From an uncultured bacterium (GTDB taxonomy: Bacteria; Patescibacteriota; Minisyncoccia; Phycocordibacterales; Phycocordibacteraceae), in contig CALUBY010000021.1 of the NCBI GenBank assembly GCA_943914435.1, forward strand, positions 1 through 10,693: a DNA stretch of 10,693 nt, written 5' to 3'. A model generated the notes under the pieces. It searched no databases, had not been told where the DNA came from, and saw only the letters and a program-made list of their open reading frames with translations. Position numbers and translations under genes: made by a program. Shown one piece after another: positions 5,286 to 10,693 of the stretch (within the stretch, counting starts at the first letter, position 1; each line of letters starts with the position of its first letter).

Positions 5286-7715
5286 CTAGCGCGTGGTGGC
5301 TGGGGTTGCAGGAGCGTCTGAAAGGGCATCCTGCGGTATACCAAGCGCACCAAGTCGAGATGGCGGGAATGGATTCCTTCCTGCGCGAACTTCTTCAAGG
5401 TCAGGTGCTATCGCGGCAGCATTCTCAGGAGAGAGACTTGCCACCTCTTCAAGCTGTGCGGCCGCTGCAGGGAAATTACCTGCAATAGCATGCATAACCG
5501 CGAGGAAGAATCGAGCATTCGCATACTGAGGATTAAGTTCTACCGAGCGAGAAAGTGCTTCGATTGCACCCGTGTTATTACCGTTTGCTGAGCGAAGAAT
5601 ACCTACCTGGAAGAGAACAACCGGATCGTTTGGTGCGAAGTACGCTGCTGCCTCTGCGGCCTCAAGCGCCTCGCGCGCCCTGCCCTGCTCAACCTCAAGC
5701 TGTGAGAGTAGGAAGATTGCCTGCGTATAATCGCGCTTTAGGTTAATGGCCTGCATAAGTGCCTCGGACGCAGCTGCAGGGTCTCGCTTTGCAATTTCAA
5801 GCTGAGCAACCACATACGGCAGTGTTGGGCTTGTCGGATTAAGCGCTATAGCCTGTTCATAGGCGGTTCGTGCGTTCTCATACGCGCCCTCAATATTGAG
5901 AGGCACCACGGTCTGGTAGACATTACCGAGCATGGCCCAGTTCTGATAGTCATTTGGACCGATGCGCGTTGCACTCAATGCTGCCTCAATAGAACCTGAG
6001 AGCGCGGCCTGGAATTGTGCCTGCGCATCTGCCTGAGGAAGTGAGGTGTCTGCGGCAATCTGATTCATGCGCGCGATACCAACACCCGCGAGGAGCTGAT
6101 AGGCCCTGTCGCTTGGAGCAAAGAGAATGGAACGGTTTGCCGCTGCGACTGCTTCCTCAAGGTTCCCTGCCGAAAGAGCTACGGAACTCTCTGCGTACGC
6201 GATGCTACCAAGGTATCGCTCGATGGCTACGTATGCCGCAAGAATCGATGCGAGCAGCAAGAGCGTGAGGGCGAAGACGATGATGAATCCAACACGAGGA
6301 CTACGAGCGAAGATAATGCCAAGCTCGCGTGCATCTTTTCCATACCGAAGACTCGAGATGAATATTCCAAGGAGAAGGAATCCTGCAAGGAATATCATCG
6401 GTCCAGGCACCGCAAATATCGCAAGGACGAATACGTAGAGCGCACCCGTGAATGACGCTACTGACACGAAGCGGGTGAACGCATCTTCAGGCAAGCGAAG
6501 AAGGAGGGCACGGAATCCAAAGAAGAGGAATAGTGCCATGAACCCAAACCACGCGAGCGTACCAACAAGTCCGGTCGTTACAAACGACGTAGGCACACTT
6601 CCAATACCTGAGGTGAAATCAACGTTCCAGAAGAGCGTGTCGTTTAGGCTGCGATCGCGGAACTTAACCCACTGCTCGCTGAATGTACCAGGACCTGAAC
6701 CAAAGAGCGGTGAAGATGTGTAGGTGTGGCTTCCTACGTCGAAGGTGGACTGCCACGATGGACGCACGTCAACGATATTCACGCCGAGTCCACTTGTAAG
6801 AGCGCTTCCAATCGTTCCTCCTCCGATGAGGAAGAATAGCGAGACCGCGAGTACCGCGAGGGGTGCTACAAGGGACGAGTGCGAAGCCGATGATTCTTCA
6901 TCGGTATCTTCTGCAAGAAGGAGAGCAACCCCATCGAGGTCGGCCTGATCACCGGACGCACGGTTGCGCATAATTGCCTCAATGAAGAGTGCGAGTGACA
7001 CGAGCGCTACGAGAGACCAGATAAGAACTGAGTTTGCGAGCGCAACAATGAAGAGCGCGATAGCACCTCCCACAAAGAGCATGAGACGAGTTCTTGAGGA
7101 GAGAGCGAGAAGACGGAGCGCGAGGAGCGTAATCACAAGAGCAAGACCAAGGAACATACCGAGGTCAACAAACGAGCCCACGAGGTTTGTCGTTGGAGAG
7201 ATGAGCGTAGGGGCAACGCGTCCAACGATAATAACCACGAGCTGCACAAGCGCGACAACGCCGGTGATGACTGCTGCACTCTTGAAGAAGAGGCGATAGC
7301 TGTCCGCACGGCGGAATGCGAGCGCGGTGAGAGTCGCGAACAAGGCAAGAAGAAGTACGAACCCAAGCGTATCCGTCTCAAGCTCAGTGCCAAAGAATGC
7401 CGCTCCTATTCCTGCTCCCGAAAAGAGTGCAGAAAAGAGGTAGGCTGCCGGCACAATCCAGAGTGTCGCGAGAAGCGGAAGCGGAGGCACGATGATATTC
7501 CCGCGCATGAGACGAGCGAGAATGAAGAGAATGAGCGTCGCAAGTACTCCGAGCGCGAGAATGGTTACTTTGGTGTAAAGAAACGGAATCGTCGCCGACG
7601 GAATAAAGGCGAGCATTCCCGCAACAAACGTGATAACAACCGCCCAGCTTGCCGCTACATCAAACGACAGACGCTTCTTCGAAGCTGGCTTGTCTCCAGA
7701 ATTGTTCTCGTGCAT
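5286..7715 (-). CDS. O-antigen ligase/polymerase-like membrane protein with C-terminal TPR domain
   Basis: 809 residues from the ATG at 7715. About 12-13 membrane helices span residues 22-500. A large extracytoplasmic loop at about 303-377 carries PLFGSGPGTF (336-345), the region typical of Wzy_C/O-antigen ligase proteins that transfer undecaprenyl-linked glycans. After the last helix (about 475-497) the C-terminal third consists of tetratricopeptide-like repeats (about 500-770, for example the stretch ending YEQAIALNPTSP and the repeat ending LSRSVELNPQY), then a Pro/Ala-rich tail. The likely role is surface-glycan polymerisation or ligation, with the TPR part binding partners outside the membrane; the substrate is unknown. 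The frame stays open upstream to an ATG at 7904, but that extension runs into rnpB and lacks hydrophobic or family features, so it is rejected. It lies directly before murJ. Confidence 0.88.
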   Translation of the reverse strand: MHENNSGDKPASKKRLSFDVAASWAVVITFVAGMLAFIPSATIPFLYTKVTILALGVLATLILFILARLMRGNIIVPPLPLLATLWIVPAAYLFSALFSGAGIGAAFFGTELETDTLGFVLLLALFATLTALAFRRADSYRLFFKSAAVITGVVALVQLVVIIVGRVAPTLISPTTNLVGSFVDLGMFLGLALVITLLALRLLALSSRTRLMLFVGGAIALFIVALANSVLIWSLVALVSLALFIEAIMRNRASGDQADLDGVALLLAEDTDEESSASHSSLVAPLAVLAVSLFFLIGGGTIGSALTSGLGVNIVDVRPSWQSTFDVGSHTYTSSPLFGSGPGTFSEQWVKFRDRSLNDTLFWNVDFTSGIGSVPTSFVTTGLVGTLAWFGFMALFLFFGFRALLLRLPEDAFTRFVSVASFTGALYVFVLAIFAVPGPMIFLAGFLLLGIFISSLRYGKDARELGIIFARSPRVGFIIVFALTLLLLASILAAYVAIERYLGSIAYAESSVALSAGNLEEAVAAANRSILFAPSDRAYQLLAGVGIARMNQIAADTSLPQADAQAQFQAALSGSIEAALSATRIGPNDYQNWAMLGNVYQTVVPLNIEGAYENARTAYEQAIALNPTSPTLPYVVAQLEIAKRDPAAASEALMQAINLKRDYTQAIFLLSQLEVEQGRAREALEAAEAAAYFAPNDPVVLFQVGILRSANGNNTGAIEALSRSVELNPQYANARFFLAVMHAIAGNFPAAAAQLEEVASLSPENAAAIAPDLEEVRAGRNPFPPSRLGALGIPQDALSDAPATPATTR

Positions 7716-7749
7716 AGATAAAAATAAAAACCCCTTTGTAATACTTCTA

Positions 7750-7755
7750 AGTATA
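7750..7755 (-). promoter_or_regulatory. Possible -10 box of the O-antigen-ligase-like/murJ/lepA unit
   Basis: TATACT on the minus strand lies 34 nt before the ATG at 7715, in the 130-bp gap shared with the divergent rnpB. It lacks the T of a TGn extension and a clear -35. It would give a leader of about 28 nt containing AAGGGG too far (16 nt) from the ATG for a normal ribosome site. It is the weakest of the promoter calls. Confidence 0.3.
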
Positions 7756-7812
7756 GCCCCCCGTGCCCTCCTCTCTCTTTTCACCTGTGGATGAGTAGTG
7801 CATTCTAAATCA

Positions 7813-7840
7813 TTGTGATTACATATATTCGTGGTATTAT
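7813..7840 (+). promoter_or_regulatory. Promoter of rnpB
   Basis: TTGTGA (7813-7818, 4 of 6 matches to TTGACA) is followed after 16 bp by TATTAT (7835-7840, 5 of 6), with TGG directly before the -10. The predicted start at about 7847 coincides with the first base of helix P1 of the RNase P RNA, which supports both calls. Confidence 0.75.
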
Positions 7841-7846
7841 ATATAT

Positions 7847-8187
7847 GGACCCTGGCCTGACGACCGCTCTGCCCTTCCGAGAGTAGAGAGGAAAGTCCGA
7901 ACACAGGCGCTAGTAATAGCGCAGCATGGTAGCGGGTAACGCCCGTCCGCCGTAAGGCGCGAGGTGCGAACAGAGACGGCCCCGACGAAAGACACGGGCC
8001 GTCTCCGGAGCCGTATGGTTTCGGAGACGAGCTCTTCGAGTGATCGAAGAGATGAAACGGCTAAATCCTTACCGCTGTGCAAGGCCGTGCCTCCCGCAAG
8101 GGAGGAGCGCCGCTCGAGGGTGTCTGGTAACAGCACTCCCAGATAGATGGTCGTCCACGACAGAATTCGGCTTATGACCAGGATCCA
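7847..8187 (+). ncRNA. rnpB: RNase P RNA (type A-like)
   Basis: This is the catalytic RNA that matures tRNA 5' ends. P1 is formed by 7847-7855 and 8178-8186 with one C-A mismatch, and P2 by GACGACC (7859-7865) with GGTCGTC (8149-8155). The conserved GAGGAAAGTCCGAA (7887-7900) pairs as P4 with ATTCGGCTTAT near 8165-8175, leaving the usual bulged U. The CCGAA/TTCGG pair replaces the common CCGGG/CCCGG, a compensatory change that argues for a real structure. P8 (loop TAACG), P9 (GTAA tetraloop), a helix with a GTGA tetraloop near 8033-8052, GAAACGG and GCAAGGCC are recognisable. P3 is short. The P15-P17 region appears reduced to a GCAA-capped hairpin (CCTCCC/GGGAGG, near 8090-8105), and no GGU is seen where L15 normally pairs with tRNA CCA. 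End positions are approximate. Confidence 0.96.
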
Positions 8188-8229
8188 AATATATGAAGAG
8201 ACCCGCGCAAGCGGGTCTCTTCATATATT
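8188..8229. terminator. Bidirectional intrinsic terminator between rnpB and the DUF192 gene
   Basis: A perfect 19-bp stem (8188-8206 with 8211-8229) has a GCAA loop, a GC-rich core and A/T-rich outer ends. It starts at the 3' end of the plus-strand rnpB and lies 4 nt after the stop of the convergent minus-strand DUF192 gene, so it probably serves both. Confidence 0.9.
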
Positions 8230-8233
8230 AGGT

Positions 8234-8734
8234 CTAGAGTGGCAAAGGGATACGCGAGCCCACCGTCCATCCCTGCGCCTTCGCTTCCCCTGCTCTTGTC
8301 TCAAGCACCAGTCGTACCGGTGAAGGAGGATAGAACGGCGTCGGGTACGTTTCCGGAGAAACGGACTCAGCAATACCAAGTATCGTGCCGTCATCAGCGA
8401 GCCATATGATATCAATGGCGACGAACATGTCCTTCATCCAGAAGCCATGTCGGTCAGGCATATCAAATACAAAAAGCATGCCGTATCCAGGCGGCACCTC
8501 TGTACGACCGGAGAGTCCCTGCTGACGTGTTAGAGGAGTGTTTGCGATTTCAAAACGGAATGAGGAAGGTACCGTGTCAGTGTCCACCGATGGTAATGGC
8601 ATGTCGACTGCCACAGGCATTACAACAGACTCTTCCTTGAAAGAAGCGGTTCGAGAGTATAGGAAACTAAACGCTACGACACTAAGAATGCCGAGCGCCA
8701 GAATAATTGAGACAATTGCTGTCCGTATATGCAT
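8234..8734 (-). CDS. Membrane-anchored DUF192 family protein
   Basis: 166 residues. An uncleaved signal anchor or signal peptide at about 5-26 precedes a low-complexity acidic/proline linker (35-57). The DUF192 domain (about 58-166) shows the family pattern: LTRQQGLSGR near 68-77, GYGMLFVFDMPDRHGFWMKDM at about 83-103, and AIDIIWL.DDG at 106-116. DUF192 proteins are small beta-rich domains without an established biochemical role; here it faces outside the membrane. The ATG at 8734 lies only 7 nt after the 3' end of tRNA-Ser on the same strand. There is no room for a separate promoter or Shine-Dalgarno site, so it is probably on a tRNA-mRNA co-transcript and becomes nearly leaderless after tRNA 3' processing. 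The stop is TAG, followed by the bidirectional terminator. Confidence 0.9.
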   Translation of the reverse strand: MHIRTAIVSIILALGILSVVAFSFLYSRTASFKEESVVMPVAVDMPLPSVDTDTVPSSFRFEIANTPLTRQQGLSGRTEVPPGYGMLFVFDMPDRHGFWMKDMFVAIDIIWLADDGTILGIAESVSPETYPTPFYPPSPVRLVLETRAGEAKAQGWTVGSRIPLPL

Positions 8735-8741
8735 AAGGATG

Positions 8742-8826
8742 CGGAGGCGGAGAGATTCGAACTCTCGGAACCTTTCGGTTCACACGCTTTCCAAGCGTGC
8801 GCACTAGACCGCTATGCGACGCCTCC
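8742..8826 (-). tRNA. tRNA-Ser (GGA)
   Basis: Acceptor arms GGAGGCG/CGCCTCC and anticodon stem CACGC/GCGTG with loop TTGGAAA give anticodon GGA. A long class II variable arm (about 16 nt, with GAACC/GGTTC pairing) and T-arm GAGAG/CTCTC with loop TTCGAAT are present. The discriminator G is usual for serine tRNAs. CCA is not encoded: the next bases are CAT. An extended -10 lies 9 nt upstream of the 5' end. Confidence 0.97.
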
Positions 8827-8835
8827 GTGCGTTGC

Positions 8836-8844
8836 TTTATACCA
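8836..8844 (-). promoter_or_regulatory. Extended -10 promoter of tRNA-Ser and probably the DUF192 gene
   Basis: TGGTATAAA on the minus strand (TGn plus 5 of 6 matches) lies in the 27-bp gap after htpX, 9 nt before the tRNA 5' end at 8826. It gives a 5' leader of only a few nucleotides. No promoter can fit between the tRNA and the DUF192 gene, so this one likely drives both. The -35 region would lie in the end of htpX. Confidence 0.65.
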
Positions 8845-8853
8845 CGAAACACT

Positions 8854-9756
8854 CTACTTTGCCCCGCTACCGAGAAGGGCCGAAACTCTTGCCTCAACAG
8901 GAGGATGGGTCGCAAAAAGCTTGTTCACAAACTTCCCTGCCGAAGAGCCAAACGGATCGCCTATAAAGAGGTGTGCTGTGGCATGATTTGCGCGCTGCAT
9001 AGGTCTCCCATCACCCGCAATTTTCTGAAGCGCACTTGCAAGACCTTCTGGATAGCGCGTTAATAGCGCCCCTGAAGCGTCTGCAAGAAACTCACGGCGA
9101 CGCGATATCGCAAGCTGAATGAGCTGTGCGGCGATGGGCGCAAGGACAATAGCAACAACGCCAAGTATCGCAAAAACGATACCCGCCTTACTGTCACTGT
9201 CACGTGACCCGCCCCCAAACAGCGACATGCGTAGGAATAGGTCTGCAATGATCGCAACAAACCCCGCAAGAACAACGGCGACGGTCATTACCAGCATATC
9301 TTTGTTCTTAATGTGCGAAAGTTCATGCGCGATCACCCCCTCAAGCTCGGTACGATTGAGCATGGCAAGAAGACCGGTCGTTGCCGCTACCACCGCGTGC
9401 TTTTCATCTCGTCCGGTAGCAAACGCGTTTGGTGCCGGGTCCTCAATAACGTACAGCTTTGGCATAGGAAGCCCTGCCGTTATCGCAAGGTTTTCTGTGA
9501 GGGTATACAGATCAAAGAATTCCTCTCTTGAGGCCGGCCGTGCGCCATTCATAGAGAGCGCAATCTTGTCCGAGAACCAATAACTCCCGACATTCATAAG
9601 AACCGAAAACGCTACCGCGCCATACAGAATGAGAGGAGAGTTGTAGTACCACGAGACCACCCACCCGACCGCAACAACAACGATAAAGAACCCCGCCATA
9701 AGCGCGTATGTCTTTAGTACGTTATGTGATCGTTGGTGATAGAGATCGTTCGCCAT
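8854..9756 (-). CDS. htpX: HtpX-type membrane zinc metalloprotease (M48B)
   Basis: 300 residues. Two N-terminal membrane helices (about 16-36 and 42-62) precede the M48 domain with zinc motif HELSH (144-148), catalytic Glu145, and a third-ligand candidate Glu222 in RRREFLADA. Two more hydrophobic segments lie between them (about 154-175 and 192-213), as in HtpX. The domain also shows the conserved PAPNAFATGRDEKHAVVAAT stretch at about 108-126. HtpX degrades misfolded or damaged inner-membrane proteins, with its active site in the cytoplasm. Length matches the family (about 290-300). The ATG at 9756 is 35 nt after the MazG-like gene and has no Shine-Dalgarno site, so it is probably co-transcribed from the lemA promoter. 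LemA plus HtpX is a recurrent gene pair. Confidence 0.97.
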   Translation of the reverse strand: MANDLYHQRSHNVLKTYALMAGFFIVVVAVGWVVSWYYNSPLILYGAVAFSVLMNVGSYWFSDKIALSMNGARPASREEFFDLYTLTENLAITAGLPMPKLYVIEDPAPNAFATGRDEKHAVVAATTGLLAMLNRTELEGVIAHELSHIKNKDMLVMTVAVVLAGFVAIIADLFLRMSLFGGGSRDSDSKAGIVFAILGVVAIVLAPIAAQLIQLAISRRREFLADASGALLTRYPEGLASALQKIAGDGRPMQRANHATAHLFIGDPFGSSAGKFVNKLFATHPPVEARVSALLGSGAK

Positions 9757-9791
9757 ACATCAAGTAGGTAATGAGTAAAAGGAATACGGGC

Positions 9792-10103
9792 CTATTTTTT
9801 CAGAAACCGGTCCTTGTCGCGTCCGTAACACGTATCCATCTTCTTCTGAAACTCAGCGTCGAGGTCAACGCCCTGCGCATTCGCTAGGCACATGGCAGAG
9901 AAAATAACGTCCATGATTTCTCCCCCAAGCTCTTGCTTCGCTTCTTCCTGCTTTTTAGGCTTCCCGCCATACAGGTGATTAAGGAGACGCCCCGTCTCTC
10001 CTACCTCCTCAGCAAGTGCTGCGAATTGAGACAACGGCGGCCAGTACGGATCTTTGTATTGCTGTGCCCAGTCGTCAATTTCTTTCTGAGCCGCCTTCAG
10101 CAT
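9792..10103 (-). CDS. MazG-like nucleotide pyrophosphohydrolase (YpjD-like)
   Basis: A 103-residue single MazG-type all-alpha domain. The metal-binding acidic motif EEVGE (32-36) and the second half E-I-M-D (Glu62, Asp65) match the EExxE...ExxD pattern of MazG/dUTPase-like NTP pyrophosphohydrolases. The intervening LLNHLYGGKPKK and IFSAMCLANAQGVDL fit the small YpjD-type subgroup. The expected reaction is hydrolysis of non-canonical or excess (d)NTPs to NMP and pyrophosphate, in the cytosol; substrate preference is not readable. The ATG at 10103 follows the lemA TAA after 2 nt, suggesting translational coupling, and htpX follows. Its position between lemA and htpX is unusual as far as I know. 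Confidence 0.92.
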   Translation of the reverse strand: MLKAAQKEIDDWAQQYKDPYWPPLSQFAALAEEVGETGRLLNHLYGGKPKKQEEAKQELGGEIMDVIFSAMCLANAQGVDLDAEFQKKMDTCYGRDKDRFLKK

Positions 10104-10105
10104 AC

Positions 10106-10666
10106 TTAGAAAGCTACTTTCACGGGCTCGCGTGCAGCAGATTCAGCATCTGAAAGCTCAAAGAGTTCCATCTGCGTAAACCCGAAAGGAGAGGCGATGA
10201 TATTTCCAGGGAACTGCTCTACCGCGGTATTAAGCGTCTGGACGGTCGCGTTATAGAAGCGACGTGAGGCCATTATCTTATTCTCCGTGTCAGCAAGCTC
10301 ACGCTGAAGCTCAAGGAAGTTCGTGTTCGCTTTTAGGTCAGGATACGCTTCCGATACCGCAAAGAGCGACTTGAGAGCACCCGTAAGCATGTTCTCTGCC
10401 TCCGCATGCTGCTCGACGGTCTGTGCTCCCATAGCAGCCGTACGTGCTTCGGTCACCTTCTCGAAGGTGCCTTTTTCGTGTGCAGCGTATCCCTTTACGG
10501 TCTCGATAAGGTTTGGAATGAGGTCATAGCGACGCTTCATCTGAACATCGATATCTGCCCATGCTTCCTTTGCGCGATTACGGAGGGAAACGAATCCGTT
10601 GTAGGTGAGCACAACCGCGATCACAATCACCGCAAGAACGCCGAGTACAATGTATAGAGTAGTCAT
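10106..10666 (-). CDS. lemA: LemA family membrane protein
   Basis: 186 residues, the usual size. An N-terminal membrane anchor (about 3-21) is followed by the LemA helical bundle: YNGFVSLRNRAKEAWADIDVQMKRRYDLIPNL (about 22-53), then ETVKGYAAHEKGTFEKVTEAR. The C-terminal part carries the ANTNFLELQREL.DTENKI...RRFYN signature and FPGNIIA. LemA proteins are exposed at or anchored in the membrane and have no settled biochemical activity; they often sit beside HtpX or other membrane proteases. The ATG at 10666 has a TACAAT hexamer 8 nt upstream, so the mRNA may be leaderless. The stop TAA is 2 nt before the MazG-like gene. Confidence 0.96.
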   Translation of the reverse strand: MTTLYIVLGVLAVIVIAVVLTYNGFVSLRNRAKEAWADIDVQMKRRYDLIPNLIETVKGYAAHEKGTFEKVTEARTAAMGAQTVEQHAEAENMLTGALKSLFAVSEAYPDLKANTNFLELQRELADTENKIMASRRFYNATVQTLNTAVEQFPGNIIASPFGFTQMELFELSDAESAAREPVKVAF

Positions 10667-10674
10667 ATACGTAT

Positions 10675-10680
10675 ATTGTA
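10675..10680 (-). promoter_or_regulatory. Possible -10 box of the lemA-mazG-htpX unit
   Basis: TACAAT on the minus strand (5 of 6 matches) ends 8 nt before the lemA ATG. It has no TGn extension, and the window ends before a -35 could be judged. Confidence 0.4.
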
Positions 10681-10693
10681 GATTCTCTACACC

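Noticed and set aside
7786..7794. DnaA-box-like TGTGGATGA in the rnpB upstream gap
   Set aside because: It is a single site with one mismatch and no clustered boxes, AT-rich unwinding region or dnaA/dnaN neighbours; chance is likely.
7716..7904. 63-residue N-terminal extension of the O-antigen-ligase-like protein to an ATG at 7904
   Set aside because: It overlaps the 5' end of rnpB, has no family-like sequence, and the ATG at 7715 gives the expected short polar N-terminus before the first helix.
7837..8146. Short open frames over rnpB on both strands
   Set aside because: The region is accounted for by the RNase P RNA structure.
1..10693. TGA reassignment as in Gracilibacteria/Absconditabacteria
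   Set aside because: All conserved proteins are full length with standard stops and no in-frame TGA, so nothing supports recoding.
1..10693. CRISPR array, IS element, prophage, defence or toxin-antitoxin genes
   Set aside because: I saw no direct-repeat series, transposase or integrase motifs, or recognisable defence proteins; every sizable gene has a housekeeping or envelope assignment.

Overview
The window looks like chromosomal sequence of a Patescibacteria (CPR) bacterium, most likely of the Parcubacteria/Paceibacteria side. The reasons are the small, densely packed genes, the long O-antigen-ligase-like protein with a TPR tail just upstream of murJ and lepA, the short FtsB-like protein, a LemA/HtpX pair, and several tiny membrane proteins of types common in these genomes. 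Taxonomy is inferred from gene content alone. The standard code fits: Trp is TGG and no gene is interrupted by TGA. Almost everything is on the minus strand; the RNase P RNA is the one plus-strand gene.

Layout in transcription order (minus strand, from the right end): lemA, a MazG-like NTP pyrophosphohydrolase and htpX form one tight unit (10666 to 8854). tRNA-Ser(GGA) and a membrane-anchored DUF192 protein follow (8826 to 8234). A bidirectional terminator separates them from the convergent plus-strand rnpB (about 7847-8187). Divergent from rnpB runs an envelope/translation block: an 809-aa O-antigen ligase-like/TPR protein, murJ (lipid II flippase) and lepA (EF4), 7715 to 1769. Then come an FtsB/DivIC-like divisome protein (1690-1322), a CxxC glutaredoxin-like protein (1230-973) with a strong terminator, tRNA-Arg(CCT), a small membrane protein, tRNA-Phe(GAA), and the N-terminal part of a DUF2914-like membrane protein that runs into a perfect 25-bp inverted repeat at base 1.

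The middle block plausibly serves envelope growth: polymer assembly or ligation outside the membrane, lipid II flipping and septum formation. The right block is membrane-protein quality control plus nucleotide-pool housekeeping. I found no CRISPR array, IS element, phage gene, toxin-antitoxin pair or defence system, and no single new system stands out. What is unusual is at the regulatory and decoding level. Promoters repeatedly use an extended -10 (TGn plus a TATAAT-like hexamer), often so close to the ATG that the mRNA would be leaderless, and Shine-Dalgarno sites are nearly absent. TAG closes 8 of 10 intact genes. tRNA-Arg has C instead of U at position 55. The RNase P RNA appears to lack the GGU element that pairs with tRNA CCA, and two of the three tRNA genes do not encode CCA. 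The inverted repeat at base 1 is most likely a contig-end fold-back artefact.
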